This document shows, one piece after another, positions 21,481 through 32,482 of a stretch of 64,000 nucleotides of DNA. A program made the translations under genes and the position numbers. Position 1 is the first letter of the stretch; the number at the start of each line of letters is the position of its first letter. This stretch comes from Polyporus tsugae. Taxonomy: Eukaryota; Basidiomycota; Agaricomycetes; Polyporales; Polyporaceae. The notes under the pieces were generated by a model. That model was not told the origin of the DNA. It searched no databases and worked only from the letters and a program-made list of their open reading frames with translations. Where the stretch lies: NCBI GenBank assembly GCA_024305745.1, contig JAHRBS010000014.1:7501-71500 (forward strand), read 5' to 3'.

Positions 21481-22120
21481 CTCCCCCATTGTAGCTCACC
21501 GGGCCATATATCCCTAAATTGCACAAAATATTACACCAGAAGCCACTACTCATAGGGCCGGCACACAATAGCCAACACAGATAATGACTAGCAACTACTT
21601 GGAGGTCATAGAGGACAGCCCTAGACACCTTAAAACCCACCTCGCCCCACCTCGCCCTAGCCTGTTGTAGCCCACGAGCCTAGATACACCTACAATTTGA
21701 GGATTTTTTGTAGTTCTTTTTTAAATAAAGTGCTGGTGAGCAGAAACCAAGGTAGTGACAGCCTTCCAAACACCTAGAAAGGGTGCCCATGGTCTTCAGG
21801 CACCTAAAAATCCACCTCGCCCCACATCGCCCCGGGCCGTTGTGGCATCAGGAGCCATATACCGAAAAAACCCTGGCCCTAAGTACTTAGGGCCAGGATT
21901 ATAGAGATAGGGTGCGAGAACGCAGTTGCCCTGCTACCTCGCACCTTATGTGCATTCCTTGCGAGAACGCAGTTCTCCTGCAATCTCGCAGTCACCCGCT
22001 TGATGCACTCGTGTAAACGCTGCGAGGTTGCAGTCGCCCTGCATTCTCGCAGGTTTTCGGGATTCGTGTGGCCATAACCTAGGTCTAACCATAATCCCCC
22101 CCAACTTTGCACCCTTTAAA
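21481..22120. other. Non-coding stretch with hairpin motifs
   Basis: No gene seen. Repeated TGCGAGAACGCAGT / CTCGCA motifs (21,909-22,055) in both orientations could form hairpins. A GGCCCTAAGTACTTAGGGCC palindrome lies at about 21,874-21,893. Confidence 0.6.
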
Positions 22121-22419
22121 TCTTCCCACCCTTATCCTCTTTATATCCTCCTTGCTCACTCCATCAATGTGGATGTAAGTCCACTTACCACTCTGATTCT
22201 TAGTTGCTAATACCGGACTCCTTACTCCCTTATCACATCTGACTTACTGTTCTCTTTGTACGGTGCTGGCACTAATGGTCCCTCGCTTAGGAGCCAAGCG
22301 CTTAGTGCTGGCTAGGCAGGCGCTTAGTGCTGTTTAGCCGGTCGCTTAGGAGGGCTAAACCCTACCCTAGGGGTTATTTCATCCCTAGGGATAGAGGGCT
22401 GAGATGTTCCCATAACCCT
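22121..22419. repeat. 299-bp direct repeat, right copy
   Basis: Partner of 18,026-18,324, 4,095 bp away and in direct orientation, with a handful of substitutions. A more diverged relative of its right half (GGGGCTATTTTCATCCC ... CAATAACCCTAAG) follows at about 22,500-22,592. Confidence 0.9.
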
Positions 22420-22660
22420 AAGTGTGCCTAGCCAGGACCCGGACCCGGCCACCGCGCCCTGGCTAGTAACCCCAGCCTCGGGGTCAATCAGCGTCTATAG
22501 GCTGTAACCCTAGTGTAGGGGTGCGTAACCCTATGGTAGGGGCTATTTTCATCCCTGGGATGGCTCACCAAACAGTATCCAATAACCCTAAGCTCATTGT
22601 GAGTCACCCGGGCAAGTCACCGACATGCGCCGACTGTTGACTATCTATTTCGTTGGTCAG

Positions 22661-22906
22661 GTGATGTACCCGACGGTCATAATCGTGCTCGTCGCGCTGA
22701 ACAAGTCAGTTGTCAAGAACGGCGTGAAGCGCACCATCGCAGGCCTGGCCGGGGTCGCCGTCGCCGTCGAGATGGTCGTGAGCGTGCACAGTGACGTCCA
22801 TCCTGAGGACGGTTTGCGTTCGCCATTGGACACGGCAGATAGTGGATCCAACTTTGGTCGCTCCGAAAAGTGGCCCCAGGGGGAGAATGAGATGCCAATG
22901 AACTGA
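22661..22906 (+). pseudogene. Orphan last exon of a seven-helix membrane protein gene
   Basis: Reads VMYPTVIIVLVALNKS and then a polar tail to the stop. This matches the final exon of the membrane-protein family found elsewhere in this window (AIYPTIIIVLVALNRSH). An AG acceptor precedes it at 22,659-22,660, but none of the upstream exons is present: the sequence to the left is the 299-bp repeat zone. It is a 5'-truncated remnant. Confidence 0.7.
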
Positions 22907-23250
22907 TTTGAGTTCGCCCGCTCACCGCAGGGGAGAACGCGGCAGACAGTGGAGGTAAGTAGAGTATATTTTTCAGCATCTTGTTTATCTGTACAAATAC
23001 ATTATTTCTGATGGCGGACGTCAACCGAAGTGACCATGTATCCCGAGCCTTCCTCCCTGCGACTGAACACCGACGAACAGAGAGGCGTGTAGGTTCCAGA
23101 CCGAAACAATGTACAAAATGATAGAGTCCCCGATACACACCCATGAGCCTGAGTGTTCTTCTTTTCTCCCTCCATACAACTCTCACCCATAGCGCCGTTG
23201 TCCCGCTCGTGCGCCGCATTGTGGCACACCGTCCCACCTCCGCGCGCACC

Positions 23251-24849
23251 TCAGTATTGCTGGTGCTGCACCATGAACGGCCCGGGCTGCTGTTGGTATT
23301 GCGCCACGTACTGGCTATGTATCAGCGTCTCGGGCTGGTACGCGAAGACCGCGGGCGGCGGCGCCGTCTCGGCGATGCAGAACTCGATGGGGGATGTGCC
23401 GCGCACGAGGAGCCAGACGAGGAATGTCGCTTGGAGTGCCTGCGACCGGGCGCCAGAGCCAGTCAACATCATGCGTAGAACGGAGGACGAAAGTATGAAC
23501 TTGAACATGGGGGACGCACCACGAGCGGGACGAGCGCGGCGTTGACGAGGACGTCGAAGATGTCCCAGAAGCCGTTCTGGTAGTAGGTCCATGCGATCGC
23601 CTGCGTGTTCATGCCTGCCGCCCAAGCTACAACGACGACCTACGGATGGAGGAAGGGCCAAGCACGGACGGACAGCGTGAGTAGGCGCGGAGGTCCGACA
23701 TGCGGGGCTGTTTGGCTTACCCAGAGCGCGCAGTAGGGTGCGCCAGATTCGAAGACCAAAGTCAGCACGTTCTTGAATGCGGATCCCTGCGCCATGTATT
23801 TCTTGAGCGCCTCCTTCGACTGCCTGCGTTCGAGCGATTGAGTCCGAGTCCAAATCAGTACCACGAATGCTGGCAGAACAGATCACACGTCGGTACACTT
23901 ACAGAACCTTGATGATGTACAGCATCATCGCCAGCAGGTTTGTCGCGAAAGTCAGAACGGCGGCTGCGACGCCTGCAAGATACCCTGCGTACATGTTCCC
24001 AGTGCCCACGGTGTCGGTACCTGGGCCGTACGTGGCCCATGGCCAGCACGCCCACCTCGTGTCGGCAGTCCCGGCGGCTTCAAGTCATGACGGTAGAGAC
24101 TGGTTTATGAGCACGCGAGGAGTGGGGGATGGGTTGAAGAACGAGCACGCACCGAGTGTTGCCGACAGCATGAAACCGCACATAATCCAAACGATGATAA
24201 TGCTCCGCCGCCAAAGTAGGGCCGCTCGCCAGCAGATGATCGTGTTCGCAAAGAGAATCTGGAAACGGTCGCTGGAATCAGGACGGAGCGAATGCAAACA
24301 GGAGAACGATGGACTGACGTTCAAAGTGAGCGTCGCAGTCCCCGCACATTGGGCGATGGTGTAGTAATGCGACAGGGAGTCTTCGATCCGGTTCCGCTCC
24401 GCGTTAACGTTCAGGATACCATAGAGAGCACCAGGTGACTCCAGTATGGCTTGCAGGATGTACGCCTTCACGCTCAGGACGTTGGTCACGAAGTAGACCC
24501 ACGTCGAGATGTAGAGGGCGAGCAGGTTGAAGGCAAGCCCGAAACTCGACGGGCCGATCTTCCTCGATTGCCTGCGATGCGCGATGATGAGCCGATGAGC
24601 GAAAAAGGTCGGGCGTATAGGCGAGGACTGACGAGAATAGCATAATGAAGGATGGGAAGAATAGCATGGAAAGGAGCACTGCAGACCGGGTGGGCCGAGT
24701 GAGTGGACATGCATTGGCAAGATCGAAGACAATGAGACGATCGTACTTTGCAATGCGGCCGGGAGTGCGGAGAAGGTGATCATGACCTCTATTCCGTGGA
24801 CCATGGACTCCCATACCACCTTGTTGAGTGTGGTCGTGAGGCCGCTCAT
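23251..24849 (-). CDS. Seven-helix membrane protein, diverged family member
   Basis: A multi-exon minus-strand gene from MSGLTTTLNKVVWESM (start 24,849) to a QQPGPFMVQHQQY tail (stop 23,251). Spliced segments show the family landmarks in order: a TIAQCAGTATLTLNV segment, ILFANTIICWRAALLW, a GNMYAGYLAGVAAAVLTFATNL helix region, SAFKNVLTLVFESGAPYCALW, VVVVAWAAG, and FWDIFDVLVNAALVPLV. The last exon lacks the usual YPTIIIVLVALN segment and reads ALQATFLVWLLVRGTSPIEF instead. About seven membrane helices are predicted by eye. Neighbours are relatives of the same family, which in this window recurs beside P450 genes. Function unknown; exon borders near the 5' end are uncertain. Confidence 0.7.
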
Positions 24850-25596
24850 GATGACGATGTTTGTGGGTGGAAAACGAGGACTGGCGGGGATGGGATTAGC
24901 GAGGAAAGTCGGGGGGATGAATGGCGATCCAAGTCCCTGCCTCATGATGCATGAAACATTACAATATATCTGCGTGGAGACGTCGACTGGGATTAACCGA
25001 AGCCTTGTAATTGCGGACGCATCGCGATTCGCACATCAGGAGGGACGTCAACTTTCTGTCCAGATTTGACATCGCGATTAGACTAACCGTTGCAACGCAT
25101 TCGCATTCGTATTTGCCAGCTCGCTTATGATCGGACAATCCTTTGCGACATCCTGCATCCCGCGGCCGCCTCAAATGGAAGCTGAAGAGCACAGGTTTGT
25201 CAAGCCGCGTCCGTGCAAGGCAGCCGTAAGCACGTACCCAGTAACTTGGCCCGTAACGCATCTTGTTTCAAGGCCCCGGGCTGATTAGTACTTTTCATGA
25301 CAGATGCACGTGCACGAGTCACGACAGAGAGAGATCATTCCGAGAGGAGATCAAAGGAGAACGATGGGCGGTGCGAGCAGGCAGTGGTGGCGCGGCACTA
25401 CGCGCAATACCGATCCTTTTATCTGCCACAACAACAGCAAACAACACTAGTTCTGACGCTAAACATCACCCGCCGGCCCAACAGACAGCGCCACGAAGAC
25501 GAAGGGATTCGAGTAAAAAAGATGCAACCGTACTTACAAAGAATTCGGAGTTGTCACGGCCCACTGGTACTAACTACAACGGGAACGATACAGTAT
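24850..25596. other. Intergenic between two membrane-protein genes
   Basis: No gene seen. It holds the promoter of the gene starting at 24,849 and the 3' flank of the gene ending at 25,597. Confidence 0.5.
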
Positions 25597-27337
25597 TCAA
25601 AGCATAAGGCTCTCCTTCCCCGGACTATCGCCGCCATGCACCGTATCTTCGCTCATGTGCGTGGAAACCTCCGAAGGCATCCTCTTGGCGAACGGATCAG
25701 GAGGCAGTGGACGCTGTGAACGGCGGCGCGCGCGGCTGGCAATAGTGCTCGAGTCCGCACTCCACGCAGAGCGCGTAAGATCCGCGTCTCTGAGGGGTGT
25801 GAGCGGGGAGAGAGGGAACGCGCCACCGGGCGTGGGGAGCGAGTATCCCGAGCATTGGTTCTTGACGCGGGACTTGTTCATTGCGACGAGCGCGATGATG
25901 AGGGTCGGGTAGATGCCCTGCGTTTGACATCGTCAATGCACGAAGTCGTACGCGAGGAATTGGGGAGGCGACGTACGACGAACGCTATGAGACATCCCTG
26001 CGTGAAGTAGACGATACCAGTCGACCAACTGGAGGCTCCGAGATTTGACGGAGATGCGATCCATGCAATTTGGGAGCCGAGGATAAAGGTCTGGTATTGT
26101 TTCCCTCAGATCTGTTTTCGCATGGATCGACGGAGCAGAAAAGACATACCCAAAGCACGCAGTACGCTACGCCGGACTCGATGAGGAGCGTTAAGAGCCC
26201 CTCGACCTTAGTTGCGCCTAGGACGCGTGTGTCTCGTCTATGTTTCCTGTTCGATATGAGTTAGCGGGGTACCGTGACGGATGGTTCGAGGGAAACTCGC
26301 CATGCTCTATATCCCACCAACGACGTCGATGCGGTGTTCGAGAGTAAAGAAAGGCAGATGGCGATGAACCCGAACCCGCTGTTGGTGAACAGCGAGCCCA
26401 CGGCGGTGACAGTCGTGGACCCGTAACTCGGACCGAGGATCCGAAAAGAAGACAACGCTCCACTGCAGGTATACGAAGCATCTGTGATCCCAAAACCTGG
26501 CAGTACAAAGTCAGTTTCCGCTGGTAACGTGCATGAAGTAGGACACGGAGACGAACTCAGCGTAGCGAGGAGGAGAACGGCGACGAGCACGAGCATGAGC
26601 CGGTTCCTGTTCCACAGGACCCAGACTCTCCACCATACGATCGCGTCCCCGAGCGTCACCTGTCGAGTCGTCAGTCCCACTCCATGCAACATCTCGACAA
26701 CGCTCACGTTGAGAGCCAACGCCACCGTCCCGGCGCACTCCTGGGTGAAGTCCCACGTCGGCTCGATGCTAATGAACTGGGTCACGTCCGGGATGGTCGA
26801 ACAATGCGCAGGGAGTTGCACCGACGCTTTCTCAGAGAGGATGAGGAAGCAGTCTAGGGGCGAGACGAGGGAAGATGTGGTCGACAAGTTGTCCGCGAGC
26901 TTGTGGACCGTCCGGAACTGCCCCGCGAGGACGGTGGCCCAGTACACGAACGCTCCGATGTACATCACGACTATGACAGCGAGGAGCGTCATCGCGACAG
27001 TCTTGAGCCCTTTTGCTCTGGGGGAGTTGTGAGCATGATGGGTATGCGCGGGATAGGAAGCTCAGACTTACATCAGTGCTTTTGCGGCGGCGACAGCGCA
27101 CACCGTGTATACCGCTGTAGTTCGACCTCAGGAAGAGTGCGGTGAAACGATTACGGTTGGAGACTCACCCGTGGAGACCGTAGTTAGCATCGTTGCGACC
27201 AATTGAGTTTCCAGCCTTGGGAAGCCCAGCTTCAAGAGGGTAGCGAGCTCGTTCGAGAGGTCATACCACGTGTTGTACGGGATCGTGAAGTTCGACGAGG
27301 GGTCGTGGAAGGCGGAGACGTTGACCGGGAAGGACAT
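25597..27337 (-). CDS. Seven-helix membrane protein
   Basis: Minus-strand gene. The first exon (27,337-27,169) starts MSFPVNVSAFHDPS; the second encodes AVYTVCAVAAAKALI; the third begins with AKGLKTVAMTLLAVIVVMYIG. Later exons show QECAGTVALALNV, VTLGDAIVWWRVWVLWNR, a SNTASTSLVGYRAW segment, GLLTLLIESGVAYCVLW and finally GIYPTLIIALVAMNKS with a long Ser/Pro/Arg-rich cytosolic tail. These are the same landmarks as the other family members, and about seven helices are expected. GT-AG introns keep the frame where I checked. It is tandem and co-directional with the gene at 23,251-24,849, so the pair probably arose by duplication, now well diverged. Function unknown. Confidence 0.8.
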
Positions 27338-29312
27338 GACGGAGTGGCGCGATGGGTGAAGGAATCTAAGTCAGGGAGGCGCCATAGGGTCGACGGGAAG
27401 TGCATCCTTCAGACACCGGTCTTGTGTGGTGGAACAAGGCACGTACGGAGATCCGTTGTCGACATGCGAAACACTGACGCAAAATGTTACACAAGACGTA
27501 CCCTCCGAGTCGCCTGAACCTGCACAGCCACTTTCTATTCTTCCAGTGACCAACGCCTCGTGATCGACGCACGGACGTGTCTGTCAACTTGGATCGATAC
27601 GTTGGGACCTGTAGCCTCATCAGACAATTGGTCGAGGAACTTACCAACACGCAAAGGGAACTCGCGATGGCAGTATGAGTCAAACGCTGCAGGGGGCGAT
27701 AGGCTGTCAGAGCTTCTTGCGGGACGGTGGTATAGTATACAAATGACACGGTGAAAGAGACAGGTCATTGGGATAGTTTACGCAGACCTCTACGGCACTA
27801 GGTAGTACGCATGTTCTGGCCAACGCCCCGAGATTTCATTCCTCGCTTGTACACCGCTTCGGACGCTACGTTCTGCACATTGCCCTAAGGTCGGCAAGGC
27901 GACAGCACGATTGTCGTATTAGATGCTATAAGCCTCAACTCGTTCGCTCTACAGACGTGTGCATGAGACACAGCGGCGAACATATGTGGTGACACAACAC
28001 CGTTTCCACCTGGACGAACCTCAAGCTTGAGACCGCAGCGATCGGCGGGACGTGGGGATGGCGACGTAGACTTGAGTCACCTAGAGGCGCTTTGTCCAAT
28101 CGCACAGGGGTCCCCGCCCTTATCCCACTGACGAAGAACTACTCGCTCTGCTCACAGCTTTGAAACACGACAGAAGACGACATACCGATGGGTGCGACAT
28201 CCCCACACTGTCCACGAAGGGACTTAATGTACCGGTATTGGAAACCAGGGATGCGGGTGAACGCTCGCCAGACCTTGCGATTTTGCATCTGACCGGTGGC
28301 GCGCGAGAAGACAAACAGGATGAATGACGGACAAAGCGAACGTGGAGAGATATGTCGCGAGTTGACGAAGAGAGCGGTGCGCCAAGGGGGATCAGCAAGG
28401 ATTGTGAGGCGCGTGCCACAGTCACTGCGAACTCGCGGATGGATGCGCGTGGCAAATCCTGTCGGCCTTTAAAAGGTGATCAAAGCGTCAAGCTCGAGAC
28501 TGAACAGAGTCGGAGGATGGGGATGATTGCTGCAGCGGGCGAGGGCGGAGACGCGGACTTGGCTTGCGATGAGGAAGGACGGAGGACGTCGGACGAGGAC
28601 GAGCCTGTTGCCTTGGCGCCGGATCTCGGTAGCGCACGGCCCGGCAGAGGCAGGGAGTCGAAGTTCGAACCTTAGAATCTCATCCGGGCCATCCGGCGAC
28701 TTTGCGGAGTACAAGTGGGTCGCTCTTCTTGAAATCACGGATTGGGAATCTTACCTTAGGCTGTCCCACAGCGACGAGTCCGTGTGTAGCTCGGCGAGGT
28801 TCTCTGACGAGTGCGAGCGAGACTTTCCTTACGCCTACCCCGGGGCCCTGGGACTTTTGGCACCACCCGTTCGAACGCATCTCACCCTCGTCTCTCTCTC
28901 TTGACATTCCCGGTCGTTCACACTCGTAGAATGGATCCCAGGTTCAAGATGCATTTCTTTACTTCGCCTGGCTTCGTCAGTGGCCTGCGTTCCACTGATG
29001 CTCTTATGCATGGTGCGAAGAAATAATCAGTACACCTCCAAAGTTCAAAACACGCGACTCGCTCCGTTTTGCATCACGGGCAATTCATGCAACAGGCAAA
29101 ATTATAATTATGGGGGTATTTACTATTCCTAAGCGCACTCCGCACGCGGATCTATCGGGCGGCAAGAAGTTGAACGACTCGTTGTCTACCCACTCAAGAC
29201 GTCAACTGGCACCGCACGCAGGAAACAAGAACGAAAGCGAACGCACCGTAACGCACTATTCGGCACTCTCCCACTCCCACTCCCCCTCCCAAGACAAAGA
29301 CGACCTACCGCA
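27338..29312. other. Intergenic
   Basis: About 2 kb with no recognisable gene. From about 28,830 it is the start of the direct duplication that contains the first P450 gene (counterpart near 37,190). Confidence 0.5.
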
Positions 29313-32300
29313 CTACCGCACCTCGAGCACAACCGGCAACTCCGGCCGCTGCGCCGTGAAGTAGTCGCGGTAATTCCCCTCGTACGCCCTCGCTTCCCAC
29401 CCCTCCTTCGCCCTCATCCTGAACTTCTGCAGGAACACACACAGCACCATCCGCATCTCCTGCATCGCGAGCGACTTGCCCACGCAGTTCATCGGCCCGC
29501 TCGAGAACGGGATGAACCCCGCCTCCTCGTGCCGGAACTCGGGGGACGACGGCGACACGCCCCGCGCGGACGGGTCGGAGGGAGAGAGGTCGCCCGACGC
29601 GAGGAGCCAGCGCTCGGGCCAGAACTCGGCGGTGTACGGGGCGAAGTTGCGCGCGTCGAGGTGGTGCGAGTAGACGTGCGGCCAGACGCTCGTTCCCGGG
29701 GGCAGCACGCTGCAGGCGGCGGGTTAGGAACAGCGCATACGACGGAGGGATGGGACTCACATGTTTCCGGCGACGACCGTTTTCGCGTCGTGCGGGACGT
29801 AGCGCTGGCTTCCTCCTGGGACGGGCGGGAAGACACGCAGTGTCTCGTTACTGTCGGGGTCTCCTTGTCAGTCATTCCTGTCTCCACGTCTCGCAATAGG
29901 GAAGCTTACATGACAGCAGTCAGATACGGCATGTCCCGATGGTGCTTCGTATCGAGCGCGTTCTCCCCCGCGGGGTAGAACTTGTCGATCTCGGCCTGCA
30001 GTCGCTCGTACACGTCCGGGTGCGTCAGTAGACAGTACGCGATGCTCGTGAACGCGATGGAGGTGGTGTCTGCCCCTGCGATGATTGCGAGGATACCGTC
30101 ATTGACAAGATCCTGCACCGGCGGCGGAGCCTTGTCCGGAAGGTCTTCGTTGTTCTGTCGTACACCCATCAGACGAGAAGACCAAGTAGAACACAGCCGA
30201 CGTACGAGGTAGTGGAACAAGTCCTTCTTCTCCGAACCGCGCTTCAGGCGTGCGGTCGTGCACTCGGCGCAGCTGTTGAGGAGAACCACGAGGTTCCCGG
30301 TCGCGGCCGGGATCTTCCCGAAGTACATCCCGAGCCATGGCATGTGTCCGAAGAATGTCGCGATGCTGTGCGAAGGTCAGCACGATGTTTGCTGTCGAGA
30401 ACCGACGCCGAAGGGTACGCACAACATGGCTTCTTCAAGCAACGCCCAGACATTGCCCCGGTCGTGACCCGCCTCGAGCAGCTCCGATCCGCCCCCGAAC
30501 GCCATATCGCTCATAAAGTCGTACCTATCTCGCGCGTCAGGATCCGGTTCAGGTTCGCGGTACAGACGACAAACGCACGAGAAATAGTTGAACCAATTCC
30601 CGATATTAACCACGCCCTTGTGCTCCTCGAGCCTCTCGACGAGCTGGCGCGCGCGCCTCGCGATAAAGTGTTCGTACTCTCTGACCGCTGCGGGGCCCAT
30701 GGCGCGGTTCCAGTTCTTGCGCCGTCGGAGGTGCGTCTCCGTGTCCTGGATCGCGACCATGGGCAGATCGCTGTCAGTGAGCAGTCGCCCAACGAAGTCT
30801 GGACTCGGCGTGGTCAGGAGAACGAGGAAGGTGTAGAAGAATGGCGCGTGGACGTACGGGGGCCCTTGGGGAGACCGGAGGTACCAAGAAGGACGTTGAG
30901 AACAGTGCTGTCGCGAATAGAGAGCTCGTTGGGGCCTGGATTTAAGACGGTCAGAGGGTGAACAGCGGGCGCGTTGAAGTGAAAACACAGGGCATGCGCC
31001 CCGGATGCGCCCAATGATCTGTGGAGAATCCTCAATGCAGCGGGCTCACGCTCATCCCGCTACTCGCAATACGTTATTTTTGGACCTCTGCTCTACTCTT
31101 CGCCACGACGCGCGCACAAGGACGGCCATATTGTCGTCGCTGTGAGTTTCCCTGTTCGCGTACTGTCATGGGGCTTTCCTCTGGAACCTAAACCTTGCGA
31201 GCTGTGGCGCAGTCGCTCATCACCGTCGTGGCATCCGCAATGCCGCCCGTGGACACGAAAGGTCACTAGAGGATACCGGGCAGGTGCACACGTCTCCCGA
31301 GAGGTTATATGAGGGTCTGCGTGCGATGCCAGAGGGGGATTTGGAATCGGATCAGTGCGAGCTTCAGAATGAAGCCTCTCGCGAGCCAAGTGGCGTGACA
31401 GGTGAATGGTAGCGTGAGGTCTTCCATCACGGAGAACTATCAAGCCGGACGCTATACTGGATAGGGTTGGGATTGAGAAGCGCGTTCCCCAGTCGCACAT
31501 TGTTCACACCGTTGGCACGCAATGGATATCCACACCCCAACCATGAATGATGAAACACAACGCACCGATGCGTACAACATCGCCATACCGTTCATGGAGA
31601 GACTTGATGTACCGATGCTGGAAGCCAGGGATGCAGACGAATCCAAGCCAGAACTTGGAAATCTTGCATCCGATCGGTCCTGGGTAGCGAGCCAGGGGGT
31701 GGATGGGCGAGATACGATAGATAAGCACAGACAAAGCGAGCGTGGTCAGATAAGTTGCCAAGTTCAGAAAGAGTGCATGGAGGAGGGTGCGTTGAGTGGC
31801 ACCAGTGACGAGGGTGAGGAGGATGGGGGGCGCAAAAAGAATGGTGGCGTGGACGTTGATGTTATACGTCTCGTACTTCCTGAAAACCTGGTGCGCTGCC
31901 TGCGAGTATTTGGGGAAGAGTGCTCATTATCAGCAGCGGAAGACGGAAAGGAAAGGCATGGACTGTGACGTACCAACGCGAGCGCAACGGTGATGCCAAA
32001 CACCGACGAGGAGCTGCTACCGTTTGCTGTCATGGACGATGCACCGGTGTTGGAGGAATGAGGGTGACGCACTAAGGACGAGGTCAAAGCTGCTGGCTTT
32101 TGAGGGCATCCCGATGGAATGTTCCTGTCGGAACGGTCGTAAAGCGGGCTCTGAGCAGCTCTGAGCCGCAGTGCGAGGCTGGGCGTGATCACTGCAGATC
32201 GTGACATCACTTCCCTGGATAGGTGAAATTAAACCTCAGATCGCCGCGATCTCGGCAAGCCTTCCAATTTCATCGACCTTCTCAGCAACTTGGGACCGTT

Positions 32301-32482
32301 CACCAATGTCGTAAACGTCTATGAAGGAGGAGATCAGCTAACCATCATACCAGATGCCACCTCGGGAAAGGGACAAGGAATGCTTACCAGTGCGTAGACT
32401 GCACAGCCGTGAGGGTAGAAGTAGTATACCAAGACGGGCGTTCTAACGAAGTTTGTGTCCGACGTTCTTTTCGAAACCCATC
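28830..32482. repeat. P450-bearing direct duplication, copy A
   Basis: Similar in the same orientation to 37,190-40,860, including non-coding flanks (for example a GCAATTCATGCAACAGGC segment near 29,080 and 37,407) and the upstream region ending near AACGAAGTTTGTG. Between the two copies lies one arm of the inverted membrane-protein duplication. Edges are approximate. Confidence 0.8.
29313..32033 (-). CDS. Cytochrome P450, copy A
   Basis: A multi-exon minus-strand gene. The start MTANGSSSSSVFGITVALAL (32,033) is followed by a membrane-anchor region and the proline-rich hinge HPLARYPGP. The I-helix reads AGADTTS, the K-helix ETLR (the ExxR motif), and the haem-binding loop is FIPFSSGPMNCVGK with the cysteine ligand. 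The end is PVVLEVR at 29,313. P450s of this kind are ER-anchored monooxygenases using NADPH reductase; the substrate is unknown. Intron 2 (31,565-30,936) is 630 bp, whereas the same intron in the third P450 of this window is 84 bp; flanking phases still match (G|GP). No frameshift was seen. The near-identical copy B lies 8 kb away. Confidence 0.88.

Noticed and set aside
20622..21524. Cysteine/tryptophan-rich repeat protein on the minus strand
   Set aside because: The frames come from the 160-bp minisatellite; the unit length is not a multiple of three, so the same peptide recurs in successive frames.
18026..22419. LTR retrotransposon
   Set aside because: The paired 299-bp repeats lack TG...CA ends and flanking target duplications, and no gag, reverse transcriptase or integrase lies between them.
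22400..22600. Telomeric repeats
   Set aside because: Several TAACCCTA-like motifs occur, but they are isolated, sit in hairpin-like contexts and never form a tandem array.
28640..28700. tRNA on the minus strand
   Set aside because: A GGTTCGAAC-like box B was seen, but no box A or paired stems upstream of it. A similar GTTCGAATACC near 34,684 also fails.
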